Positions 1-6,020 of a stretch of 6,257 bases of DNA are shown here, in pieces. How positions within the stretch are numbered: the first letter of the stretch is position 1; each line of letters starts with the position of its first letter. A model generated the notes under the pieces. That model had not been told where the DNA came from, made no database searches, and saw only the letters and a program-made list of their open reading frames with translations. The translations under genes were made by a program, and so were the position numbers. The stretch is from Bacteroidales bacterium (GTDB lineage Bacteria > Bacteroidota > Bacteroidia > Bacteroidales > P3): contig JAITVC010000059.1 in the NCBI GenBank assembly GCA_031286005.1, positions 1 through 6,257 of the forward strand, given 5' to 3'.

Positions 1-253
1 AACCGTATTTGGAGCCGCCACTCACTCTAACAAGCCATGATGGAATCACATAATCCAAAATGCTGACCACAATCATCACAACCAAAAGCACAATCATTGT
101 TGTAGAAAACGAATCATCAAGGGTTTGGTCGCAAAAATATTTCAGTACCAAAGCGCCATAGGCCAACGCCTGCCCCGGAATCACCGGCAAAACACAGAAA
201 ATTAGTCCCGTGATTAATATCACAACGCCTACTATTTCAAGCCAAATATTCAT
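1..253 (-). CDS. DUF456 family membrane protein (5' part, truncated by window edge)
   Basis: I translated this partial gene by hand on the minus strand. It begins with ATG at 253 and stays open for 84 codons to the left edge. The product starts MNIWLEIVGVVILITG. It has a hydrophobic segment at about residues 5-24, then LPVIPGQALAYGALVLKY (about 22-39), a second strong hydrophobic segment at about 52-70 and then LDYVIPSWLVRVSGGSKYG. The LPVxPG...AY motif and the DYxIP...GGSKYG motif are characteristic of DUF456 (PF04306), a small integral membrane family of unknown function. The N-terminus matches the family start, and the next Met is at residue 53, so ATG 253 is the only sensible start. It lies only 5 nt from a -7 promoter box, so the mRNA may be leaderless. 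It is divergent from the fucosidase gene. The family call is by recall of motifs, and no function is assigned. Confidence 0.85.
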   Translation of the reverse strand, partial: MNIWLEIVGVVILITGLIFCVLPVIPGQALAYGALVLKYFCDQTLDDSFSTTMIVLLVVMIVVSILDYVIPSWLVRVSGGSKYG

Positions 254-256
254 GGG

Positions 257-266
257 TGCAAAGATA
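257..266 (-). promoter_or_regulatory. Bacteroidota-type promoter (-7 box) for the DUF456 gene
   Basis: The minus strand reads TATCTTTGCA, matching the TAnnTTTG -7 consensus of the Bacteroidota primary sigma factor (box at 266-259). Only five bases (CACCC) separate the box from the ATG at 253, so transcription should start at or within a couple of bases of the start codon. No TTG -33 element is found at the expected 19-21 nt distance, so the upstream element is weak or non-canonical. Confidence 0.75.
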
Positions 267-275
267 CGAAAAAAA

Positions 276-305
276 TTGACAATTCATGTTTTTTTTGTAT
301 CTTTG
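276..305 (+). promoter_or_regulatory. Bacteroidota-type promoter for the fucosidase gene
   Basis: A -33 TTG at 276-278 and a -7 box TATCTTTG at 298-305 are separated by 19 nt, which fits the family consensus well. Transcription should begin around 309-312, leaving a leader of roughly 37-40 nt before the ATG at 349. The leader has only a weak purine stretch (AAGAAGATT) ahead of the start and no true Shine-Dalgarno, as is common in this phylum. The promoter is interleaved with the opposite-strand promoter of the DUF456 gene. Confidence 0.85.
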
Positions 306-348
306 CACGACATTTATTAACTTCCCAAAATAATATTACAAGAAGATT

Positions 349-1674
349 ATGAAAAAAATTATCATTACTTTACTTACAATTGGTTTCTGCAATGCTCACA
401 GTCATGCACAAACGCAAAATCCGGCGCATCAATGGTTTGAAGAAGCGCGTTTTGGAATGTTTATTCATTTCGGTCCTTACAGCGTTCTTTGCGACGGCGA
501 ATGGATTATGCAGAACAAGCCTTACACAGTTACGCAATACAGCAAACTTCAGCACGCTTTTGCTCCACATTTGTTCGATGCAAAAGAATGGGTAAAGATG
601 GCCAAAGTTGCAGGAATGAAATATATTACATTCACATCACGTCATCACGATAGTTTTAGCAATTGGGACACCAAACAATCCGATTGGAACATCATGAACA
701 CGCCTTACGGCAAGGATCTTGTGAAACAGTTGGCTGACGAATGCCACCGCGAAGGCATTAAACTTGTTCTCTATTATTCGCTTTTGGATTGGTATCGCAC
801 GGATTATGCGCATACAACCGGTCGCACCGGAAAAGGTACAGGCCGTACCGAACAAGGCAATTGGGAGGATTATATCAAATTCATGAAGGCGCAACTTACC
901 GAATTGCTTACGAACTACGGCGAAATTGCCGGTATTTGGTTCGACGGCGAATGGGATCAAATGTCCAGAGAAAATGAAGATGGTTATGGCCATGATAAAT
1001 CGAAAGTTGATTGGCATTTTGACGAAATTTATGGCCTCATCCACAAATTGCAACCTAACTGTATGATTGGAAATAATCATCATTTGGAACCGTTACCCGG
1101 AGAGGATTTTCAATCATTTGAAAGAGACCTCCCGGGAGAAAATAAAGGTGGTTATAGTGCAAAAACGGTTGTAACAAAAACTTTACCGAAGGAAACTTGC
1201 GAAACCATGAATAAATCTTGGGGATTCCGCTTAAGCGACACAACATACAAATCTACAACACAAATTATCCACTATCTCGTGCGTGCGGCAGGTTATGGGG
1301 CAAATTTATTGCTCAACGTTGGTCCAATGCCAACAGGTCAGTTTGAACCTCTAACAATTGAGCGTTTACAAGGCATAGGAGGATGGCTTGCGAAGAATGG
1401 CGAAACCATCTACAGCACACAAGCAGGTCATCTCAACCCACAAACTTGGGGTGCGATTACAAAAAAAGGCAACAAACGATACATTCATATTCTTAACAAA
1501 CAAGACAATTTATTGACAATACCGTTTCCGGAAAAAATAGATTCTGCAAAATGGTTCAACGTAGATGCCAAGTTGAATTGGAAACAAGACCGAAAAACGA
1601 AAGAGGTAACATTTACGCTTGACGGCCCGTTAGATCCGATCAATTCTATTATTGAAATTATTGTAAATGAGTAG
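349..1674 (+). CDS. Secreted alpha-L-fucosidase, glycoside hydrolase family 29
   Basis: GH29 enzymes are retaining exo-alpha-L-fucosidases that remove terminal fucose from glycans. The 441-residue product starts with a signal peptide (basic MKK, hydrophobic core to about residue 13), with likely signal peptidase I cleavage after SHA (residue 20), so it should act in the periplasm or outside. There is no convincing lipobox. The catalytic barrel covers about residues 26-355: FGMFIHFGPYS (36-45), TSRHHDSF (96-103), GIWFDGEWD with the likely nucleophile Asp199, GEDFQSFERDLPG (251-263) with Glu258 as best acid/base candidate, SWGF (290-293) and NLLLNVGPMPTG (319-330). Residues from about 358 form a small C-terminal beta domain. 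There is no F5/8 or other carbohydrate-binding domain, so the enzyme is short but complete. It is monocistronic, convergent with truA across 10 bp. No SusC/D genes adjoin, so the natural glycan substrate cannot be inferred. Family call is firm; the catalytic Glu assignment is inference. Confidence 0.94.
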   Translation: MKKIIITLLTIGFCNAHSHAQTQNPAHQWFEEARFGMFIHFGPYSVLCDGEWIMQNKPYTVTQYSKLQHAFAPHLFDAKEWVKMAKVAGMKYITFTSRHHDSFSNWDTKQSDWNIMNTPYGKDLVKQLADECHREGIKLVLYYSLLDWYRTDYAHTTGRTGKGTGRTEQGNWEDYIKFMKAQLTELLTNYGEIAGIWFDGEWDQMSRENEDGYGHDKSKVDWHFDEIYGLIHKLQPNCMIGNNHHLEPLPGEDFQSFERDLPGENKGGYSAKTVVTKTLPKETCETMNKSWGFRLSDTTYKSTTQIIHYLVRAAGYGANLLLNVGPMPTGQFEPLTIERLQGIGGWLAKNGETIYSTQAGHLNPQTWGAITKKGNKRYIHILNKQDNLLTIPFPEKIDSAKWFNVDAKLNWKQDRKTKEVTFTLDGPLDPINSIIEIIVNE

Positions 1675-1684
1675 AGGGCAGAAT

Positions 1685-2440
1685 TTAATAACCAATATCC
1701 ATTAAAAACAACCCTTTCGCAGGAACAGACAGTCCTGCTTCGCCACGGTTTTTGTGTTCGATGATTTGGCGAAAATCGGTCAACGAGATTTTGTGTTGAC
1801 CTACTTCAATCATTGTGCCGACAATCGCTCGCACCATGTTGCGCAAAAAACGGTTGGCCTGAATGGTGAATATTAAACGTTGATTTTCGCGTTTCCAAAT
1901 CGCTTTCTGAATGGTGCACAAATTGGTTTTGGTTTGCGTATGCGCCTTTGAAAAGCATGAAAAGTCAGTATAATCGTGCAGGATTTTACAGGCTTCGTTC
2001 ATGCGGTTTACATCCAAATCGCCATACAATTGGTAAGAAAAATCCGTCGTAAACGGATTTTTTTCGAGAGAAATAACATACCGATACGTTCGCGAAAGGG
2101 CAGAAAACCGTGCGTGCAAATCATTGTCAACGGGATAGATTTTGTGAACGGCTATATTTTCTCGCAAATAAGAGTTTAATTTTCGGCACAACTCTTTGGC
2201 TTGTGTTTCATCCAAATGTTGTGCGGTATCGAAATGCGCCACATAGCGGAGCGCATGAACGCCTGTATCCGTTCGGCCTGCGCCTGTAAGCGCAACAGAC
2301 TCTCGCATGAGGCGAGAAAACGCTTCTTCCAACGTGCTTTGCACCGTAACGGCGTTATCCTGAATTTGCCATCCGCAAAACGGTGCGCCGTTGTACGCCA
2401 ATTCAACAAAATAACGATATAAACCCGATTGCGCTGCCAT
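1685..2440 (-). CDS. truA: tRNA pseudouridine(38-40) synthase TruA
   Basis: TruA isomerises uridine to pseudouridine at positions 38-40 in the anticodon arm of many tRNAs, in the cytoplasm. The 251-residue product has the usual length and family landmarks: an N-terminal RYFVELAYNGAPFCGWQ (9-25), the catalytic loop GAGRTDTGVHA with catalytic Asp58 (53-63), LHARFSALSRTYRYVI (about 107-122), and FLRNMVRAIVGTMIEVG (about 208-224). The start at 2440 is supported by homology and by TAATG coupling: the A of this ATG is the last base of the yicC TAA stop, so it is probably translated by reinitiation from the yicC mRNA without its own ribosome binding site. The gene stops at 1685, 10 bp from the convergent fucosidase stop, with no evident terminator between them. 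Nothing is missing from the protein. Confidence 0.96.
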   Translation of the reverse strand: MAAQSGLYRYFVELAYNGAPFCGWQIQDNAVTVQSTLEEAFSRLMRESVALTGAGRTDTGVHALRYVAHFDTAQHLDETQAKELCRKLNSYLRENIAVHKIYPVDNDLHARFSALSRTYRYVISLEKNPFTTDFSYQLYGDLDVNRMNEACKILHDYTDFSCFSKAHTQTKTNLCTIQKAIWKRENQRLIFTIQANRFLRNMVRAIVGTMIEVGQHKISLTDFRQIIEHKNRGEAGLSVPAKGLFLMDIGY

Positions 2441-3309
2441 TAAAGTATGTTGCCAAGTTGCTCTTTGATTTTCTCCAATTCATCTTTCATCTCCACCACA
2501 ATCTTTTGGATGTTGACCTCGTTGGCTTTTGAGCCAATCGTGTTGATTTCTCGACCGATTTCTTGCGTTACAAAGCCCAACTTTTTACCGGCTGCATCTT
2601 CATTGAGCGTATCTAAAAAATAGGTGCAATGTTTCTGCAAACGCACTTTTTCTTCCGTTATATCTAATTTTTCGAGATAGTAAAACAACTCCTGTTCAAA
2701 GCGATTGTTATCCATTGCTGTGGAATCCATCCATTTTTCAAGATTAGTTTTTAAGGTTTCCCGGATTCTCTCAATACGCCCCTTTTCGTAAGGCTCAATA
2801 GATTTCAGCAAAGTCTGAATTTGGGCAATACGGTGTCTGAAATCGGTTTCTAAAACCTGCCCTTCATGCAACCGAAATTCGTCAAATTTCTCAACGGCTT
2901 TCATCACCACATCCATTACCGCTTCCCATGTCTTTTCGTCCGTTGTAGATGTTTCGCCATTCATCACATCAGGTATTTTCATGGCTATTCGCAACAAATC
3001 GGATTGCGGAAGTTGCTCTTCTTCGGCAATGACTTTCAACTCCGACAAATATTGCTTCAAAACAGATTTATTAATGGTTGACGACAGTGTTTTTTGGTTC
3101 GTTTCAACAGTCAACAAGCCTTCCGCTTTTCCACGTTGCAACAAGGGCGACAACGCTGTGCGCAAATCTAATTCTTTATCACGAAATGAGGTTGGAATTT
3201 TCAGTGTCAAATCTAACTGTTTTGAATTTAGAGATTTGATTTCAAAGATTATCTTTTGGTTTGGCAATTCCTCTACATGTTTGCCGAAACCTGTCATAGA
3301 TTTAATCAT
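2440..3309 (-). CDS. yicC: YicC/YloC family endoribonuclease
   Basis: YicC/YloC proteins are cytoplasmic endoribonucleases; the E. coli member has been linked to small-RNA turnover. The product is 289 residues from the ATG at 3309, beginning MIKSMTGFGK, the hallmark N-terminus of the family. A longer frame extends upstream to 3399, but its extra 30 codons run through the promoter and add no family sequence, so I reject that start. Domains: YicC-like N-terminal region (about 1-155, including KSLNSKQLD at 25-33 and FRLHEGQVL at 145-153) and the DUF1732 C-terminal region (about 205-289), with DITEEKVRLQKH (216-227), GKKLGFVTQEIGREINTIGSKA (241-262) and VVEMKDELEKIKEQLGNI. The charged segment at 170-225 is probably helical. 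The gene leads a two-gene unit with truA through a 1-nt stop/start overlap. In many bacteria yicC sits next to gmk, which is not seen here. Confidence 0.94.
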   Translation of the reverse strand: MIKSMTGFGKHVEELPNQKIIFEIKSLNSKQLDLTLKIPTSFRDKELDLRTALSPLLQRGKAEGLLTVETNQKTLSSTINKSVLKQYLSELKVIAEEEQLPQSDLLRIAMKIPDVMNGETSTTDEKTWEAVMDVVMKAVEKFDEFRLHEGQVLETDFRHRIAQIQTLLKSIEPYEKGRIERIRETLKTNLEKWMDSTAMDNNRFEQELFYYLEKLDITEEKVRLQKHCTYFLDTLNEDAAGKKLGFVTQEIGREINTIGSKANEVNIQKIVVEMKDELEKIKEQLGNIL

Positions 3310-3326
3310 ACAGTGATTTTTTTTAC

Positions 3327-3336
3327 TGCAAAGATA
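3327..3336 (-). promoter_or_regulatory. Bacteroidota-type promoter (-7 box) for yicC-truA
   Basis: The minus strand reads TATCTTTGCA; the -7 box spans 3336-3329. The predicted transcription start is about 3323-3325, giving a leader of about 15 nt before the yicC ATG at 3309. No Shine-Dalgarno-like stretch lies in this leader. No TTG is present at the -33 distance. This placement is the main argument for the 3309 start rather than an upstream one. Confidence 0.78.
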
Positions 3337-3358
3337 CGAAAAAGTTACATATAATTTG

Positions 3359-3366
3359 TATCTTTG
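3359..3366 (+). promoter_or_regulatory. Bacteroidota-type -7 box for the namZ-murU unit
   Basis: TATCTTTG at 3359-3366 matches TAnnTTTG exactly. Only CAAA lies between the box and the ATG at 3371, so transcription would begin at about the start codon and the transcript would be leaderless or nearly so. The -33 position falls on the opposite-strand -7 box region and has no TTG, so the two divergent promoters overlap physically and could compete for RNA polymerase. Confidence 0.78.
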
Positions 3367-3370
3367 CAAA

Positions 3371-4531
3371 ATGAAAAAAATCCTCGTCATCCTATTCACA
3401 ACATTTCACGCTTGGTTTGCGCAAAGCCAACCGCTTCGCTTGGGTGCCGAACGCACAGAAATTTACGTACCGCAGTTAATCGGCCAAACGGTCGGTTTGG
3501 TCGGCAATCAAAGCAGTTGCATCGGCTCGACCCATTTGGTAGATTCATTGTTAAAATTGAATGTAACCCTGCGAACTATTTTCTCGCCCGAACACGGCTT
3601 CCGTGGCGATGCCGAAGCCGGCGCAACCATTCAAAACGGCAAAGACCTTAAAACCGGCCTGCCCATCATTTCGCTCTACGGCAAAAACAAAAAGCCAACC
3701 AAAGAACAAGTCAACGGTTTAGACCTCATCATTTTCGATTTGCAAGATGTTGGCGCACGTTTCTACACCTATATTTCCACTCTTCATTATGTAATGGAAA
3801 TCTGCGCCGAACAAAACATCCCTCTGATGATTTTAGACCGCCCAAATCCCAACGGCCATTACGTAGATGGCCCTGTTTTAGAAAAAAAACAGACATCGTT
3901 CGTTGGTATGCACCCCATCCCCATCGTTCACGGCATGACCATCGGCGAATATGCCTACATGATTAATGGCGAGAAATGGCTAAAAAACGGTCTGCAATGC
4001 ACCTTAATTGTTATAGAAATGGAGCATTACAATCGCCATAAACCCTATCATTTACCCATTCCCCCATCGCCGAATTTAAGTACCGATCAAGCCATTGCAC
4101 TATTCCCCAGCTTATGCTTCTTTGAAGGCACAGAGGTTAGCGTCGGGCGTGGAACAAACAAACCATTCGAAATCTACGGAAGCCCCGATTTCAAAACACT
4201 CCCTTTCAAATTCACCCCACAAATCATCAAAGGAAAAAGCGAAAATCCGCCATTCAAGAATACACTCTGCTATGGCATAGATTTATCCCTCAAACCCTAC
4301 GATTCCATACGGCAAGAAAAGCAATTAAACTTATCCTACCTCATCCAAGCCTACCAACTTTCATCCGAGAAATCCAAGTTTTTTAACGACTTTTTCGAGA
4401 AATTAGCAGGCACCCCCACCCTACGCCAACAAATCATATCTGGCCTTTCCGAAAACGAAATCCGACAATCGTGGCAGCCCGGCCTAACTCAATTTCTGAG
4501 TCAGCGGAAACCTTATCTATTGTACGATTAA
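3371..4531 (+). CDS. namZ: NamZ-like exo-beta-N-acetylmuramidase (GH171, DUF1343), secreted
   Basis: The NamZ family (formerly DUF1343, B. subtilis YbbC) cleaves N-acetylmuramic acid from non-reducing ends of peptidoglycan fragments. The product is 386 residues from ATG 3371. A TTG five codons upstream (3356) is in frame but overlaps the -7 promoter box, so ATG 3371, which begins a signal peptide (MKKILVILFTTFHAWFAQS, cleavage around residues 17-19), is preferred. Family signatures in order: GLVGNQSS (42-49), TIFSPEHGFRGDAEAG (69-84) with conserved Glu74 as a likely active-site residue, LIIFDLQDVGARFYTYI (119-135), MILDRPNPNG (153-162), FEGTEVSVGRGTNKPFE (251-267) and the C-terminal LLYD. The protein looks full length and should be periplasmic. 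It precedes the MurU-like gene by 16 bp, pointing to MurNAc salvage. The family call is strong; MurNAc specificity is inferred from characterised relatives. Confidence 0.9.
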   Translation: MKKILVILFTTFHAWFAQSQPLRLGAERTEIYVPQLIGQTVGLVGNQSSCIGSTHLVDSLLKLNVTLRTIFSPEHGFRGDAEAGATIQNGKDLKTGLPIISLYGKNKKPTKEQVNGLDLIIFDLQDVGARFYTYISTLHYVMEICAEQNIPLMILDRPNPNGHYVDGPVLEKKQTSFVGMHPIPIVHGMTIGEYAYMINGEKWLKNGLQCTLIVIEMEHYNRHKPYHLPIPPSPNLSTDQAIALFPSLCFFEGTEVSVGRGTNKPFEIYGSPDFKTLPFKFTPQIIKGKSENPPFKNTLCYGIDLSLKPYDSIRQEKQLNLSYLIQAYQLSSEKSKFFNDFFEKLAGTPTLRQQIISGLSENEIRQSWQPGLTQFLSQRKPYLLYD

Positions 4532-4547
4532 ACAAAATCCCCATCCC

Positions 4548-5267
4548 ATGAAAGCCTTTATATTAGCCGCAGGACTCGGCACCCGCCTCAAACCATTTAC
4601 CGAACACTGCCCAAAAGCCTTAGTAGAAGTAAACGGAAAACCCCTGCTATACCTATTGATTGAGAAGTTAAAGCGCAACGGCTACACCAATTTAGTCGTC
4701 AATGTACACCATTTTGCCAACCAAGTCATCGCCTATTTAGAAGCCAATCAAAACTTCGGAATCAACATTCAAATCAGCGATGAACGTGATTTACTCTTAG
4801 ACACCGGTGGCGCAATCCTCAAAGCACAACCATACTTACAGCAAGATCCGCATTTCTTAGTGCACAACATCGACATCCTATCGAATATAGACTTCTCAAA
4901 AATTGTCCAAAACCACATACAATCCGGCGCCTTAGCCACAATGGCCGTACGCGACAGAATCACCGACCGCAAATTCCTCTTCAACCAAACCATGCAACTT
5001 CGTGGCTGGCAAAACACCAAAACCCACGAACAAATCCTCCTCGACACCTCATCCAAACACCTCACCCCACTCGCATTTAGCGGCATCCACGTGATGAGTT
5101 CCGATATATTCAAACACATCCGCCAAACCGGAAAATTCTCAATCGTCGAAACCTATCTCGATTTAGCAAAAACCTTCAACATCCACGCCTTCCCACACAA
5201 CACCGACACATGGATAGACGTAGGCAAACCCGAACAACTACAACAAGCACAAACCTTAATCAGTTAA
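4548..5267 (+). CDS. murU: MurU-like sugar-1-phosphate nucleotidyltransferase
   Basis: This cytoplasmic nucleotidyltransferase (239 residues) probably joins a sugar-1-phosphate to a nucleotide, most likely MurNAc-1-phosphate plus UTP to UDP-MurNAc (MurU of the AmgK/MurU recycling route). The nucleotide-binding start MKAFILAAGLGTRLKPFT is followed by PKAL with Lys23 (22-25). LLDTGGAILKA (83-93) resembles the MurU LETGGGI loop, HNIDI (106-110) carries the first metal-binding Asp (Asp109), and WIDVGKPEQL (222-231) the second (Asp224). The length fits MurU-type enzymes, and there is no left-handed beta-helix acyltransferase domain as in GlmU. The start at 4548 is 16 bp after namZ, with no Shine-Dalgarno, so it is likely co-transcribed. 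Its stop overlaps comF tail-to-tail by 8 bp. Plus-strand codons are strongly C-ending. The nucleotidyltransferase fold is certain; MurU rather than a mannose- or glucose-1-phosphate enzyme rests on the motif and on the namZ neighbour. Confidence 0.78.
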   Translation: MKAFILAAGLGTRLKPFTEHCPKALVEVNGKPLLYLLIEKLKRNGYTNLVVNVHHFANQVIAYLEANQNFGINIQISDERDLLLDTGGAILKAQPYLQQDPHFLVHNIDILSNIDFSKIVQNHIQSGALATMAVRDRITDRKFLFNQTMQLRGWQNTKTHEQILLDTSSKHLTPLAFSGIHVMSSDIFKHIRQTGKFSIVETYLDLAKTFNIHAFPHNTDTWIDVGKPEQLQQAQTLIS

Positions 5268-5943
5268 TAGGCATCGCCACCCCCACCACACTAACCCGCC
5301 CCCCCTCAACCGCACTCAACTTACGAACGCACCCCTCAATCGTAGCGCCCGTAGTAATCACATCATCCACCAGCAGGATATGTTTATTTTTCAACCCCTC
5401 CGCATCGCCAACCGCAAACACCTCTTTCACATTTTCCCAACGACTAAAACGATTCTTACTAGTCTGCGTTTCAGTAGCCCGACTCCGAACAAACGAAGTC
5501 GTATCAACAGGAATACCCATCGCTTCCGACAACCCAACAGCAATCCGCTCACTCTGATTATAGCCACGAGTTTTCATTTTCTCAGAGTGCAGCGGCACCG
5601 GAACAATAAGATCTATATCCCTAAAATACGGCGATTTCAGTAAATCCTTACCAAACAACCTCCCCAAATAAACACCAACTTCTGACTTCCCCCCATACTT
5701 CAACCCATGAATCAAACGTTGCACTTTCCCCGCTTTCGTAAAAAACAAAAACGCCGTAGCCATCTCCACCTCAGCACGCCCCCAAAACAATTTACAAACC
5801 GCATTTTCCCGGTCATTCTCAAACTGCGTTTTAGGCAAATGCAAAAGACAATCCAAACAAATCAACGTCTCATTTCGATACAAAGTTTTCCCACACGCCA
5901 CACACTGCGACGGATACAAAAGGTCAATCAAATCTTTAAACAT
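5260..5943 (-). CDS. comF: ComF family phosphoribosyltransferase-like protein
   Basis: ComF-family proteins combine an N-terminal zinc ribbon with a type I phosphoribosyltransferase fold and are linked to DNA uptake in naturally competent bacteria; the enzymatic substrate is unclear. The product is 227 residues, typical for the family. Cys14/Cys17 and Cys29/Cys32 form the CxxC pairs of the zinc ribbon. LIHGLKYGGKSEVG (77-90), VPVPLHSEKMKTRGYNQS (114-131) and the PRPP-binding loop HILLVDDVITTGAT (188-201) are standard ComF landmarks. The start at 5943 (MFKDLIDLLYPSQC) fits the family N-terminus. No clear promoter was found upstream, although TAAATTCG (5955-5948) is one base off the -7 consensus. 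It is convergent with the murU-like gene, and the two stops overlap by 8 bp. On the plus strand the gene is exceptionally C-rich and G-poor. Involvement in DNA uptake here is unproven. Confidence 0.92.
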   Translation of the reverse strand: MFKDLIDLLYPSQCVACGKTLYRNETLICLDCLLHLPKTQFENDRENAVCKLFWGRAEVEMATAFLFFTKAGKVQRLIHGLKYGGKSEVGVYLGRLFGKDLLKSPYFRDIDLIVPVPLHSEKMKTRGYNQSERIAVGLSEAMGIPVDTTSFVRSRATETQTSKNRFSRWENVKEVFAVGDAEGLKNKHILLVDDVITTGATIEGCVRKLSAVEGGRVSVVGVAMPIN

Positions 5944-6020
5944 AAAACGAATTTAATAGTATTTATTATTACATTAATGATTAGTGATTAGCGATAAATC
6001 TCCTTTACTTTTTCCCATTT

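Larger units (their letters stand above)
257..307. repeat. Inverted repeat formed by divergent promoter boxes (site 1)
   Basis: TGCAAAGATAC at 257-267 is an exact reverse complement of GTATCTTTGCA at 297-307, with a 29-nt AT-rich spacer. After one mismatch the symmetry continues as an A-run on the left and a T-run on the right. Each arm is the -7 box of one divergent gene, so the symmetry may come simply from two copies of the same promoter element. The same arrangement recurs at 3327-3368. Confidence 0.8.
3327..3368. repeat. Inverted repeat formed by divergent promoter boxes (site 2)
   Basis: TGCAAAGATAC (3327-3337) and GTATCTTTGCA (3358-3368) are perfect 11-bp inverted copies with a 20-nt spacer. 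The left arm and its flank, TGCAAAGATACGAAAAA, are identical over 17 bases to the left arm of site 1 at 257-273. Both arms are functional-looking -7 boxes for yicC and namZ. Confidence 0.82.

Noticed and set aside
637..1083. 148-codon minus-strand open frame inside the fucosidase gene
   Set aside because: It lies antisense to conserved catalytic GH29 sequence, has no promoter or ribosome binding site, and its product resembles no family I know.
1719..1738. GCAGGA/TCCTGC hairpin with an 8-nt loop as a terminator for the fucosidase gene
   Set aside because: It lies inside the truA coding region at conserved C-terminal codons and has no T-run directly after it on either strand, so a rho-independent terminator is not supported.
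2981..3316. 111-codon plus-strand open frame opposite yicC
   Set aside because: It is antisense to conserved YicC sequence and has no start signals; it is explained as a shadow of the real gene.
3356..3370. TTG start for namZ five codons upstream
   Set aside because: It overlaps the -7 box, so it would not be transcribed from this promoter, and it would put extra residues before a normal signal peptide.
3310..3399. Upstream extension of yicC by 30 codons
   Set aside because: The extension runs through the divergent promoter and the namZ start, and family members begin at MIKSMTGFG (3309).
5948..5955. TAAATTCG as a -7 promoter box for comF
   Set aside because: It has one mismatch to the consensus, no -33 TTG at the right distance, and lies in AT-rich DNA where such near-matches are common; it is only a weak possibility.
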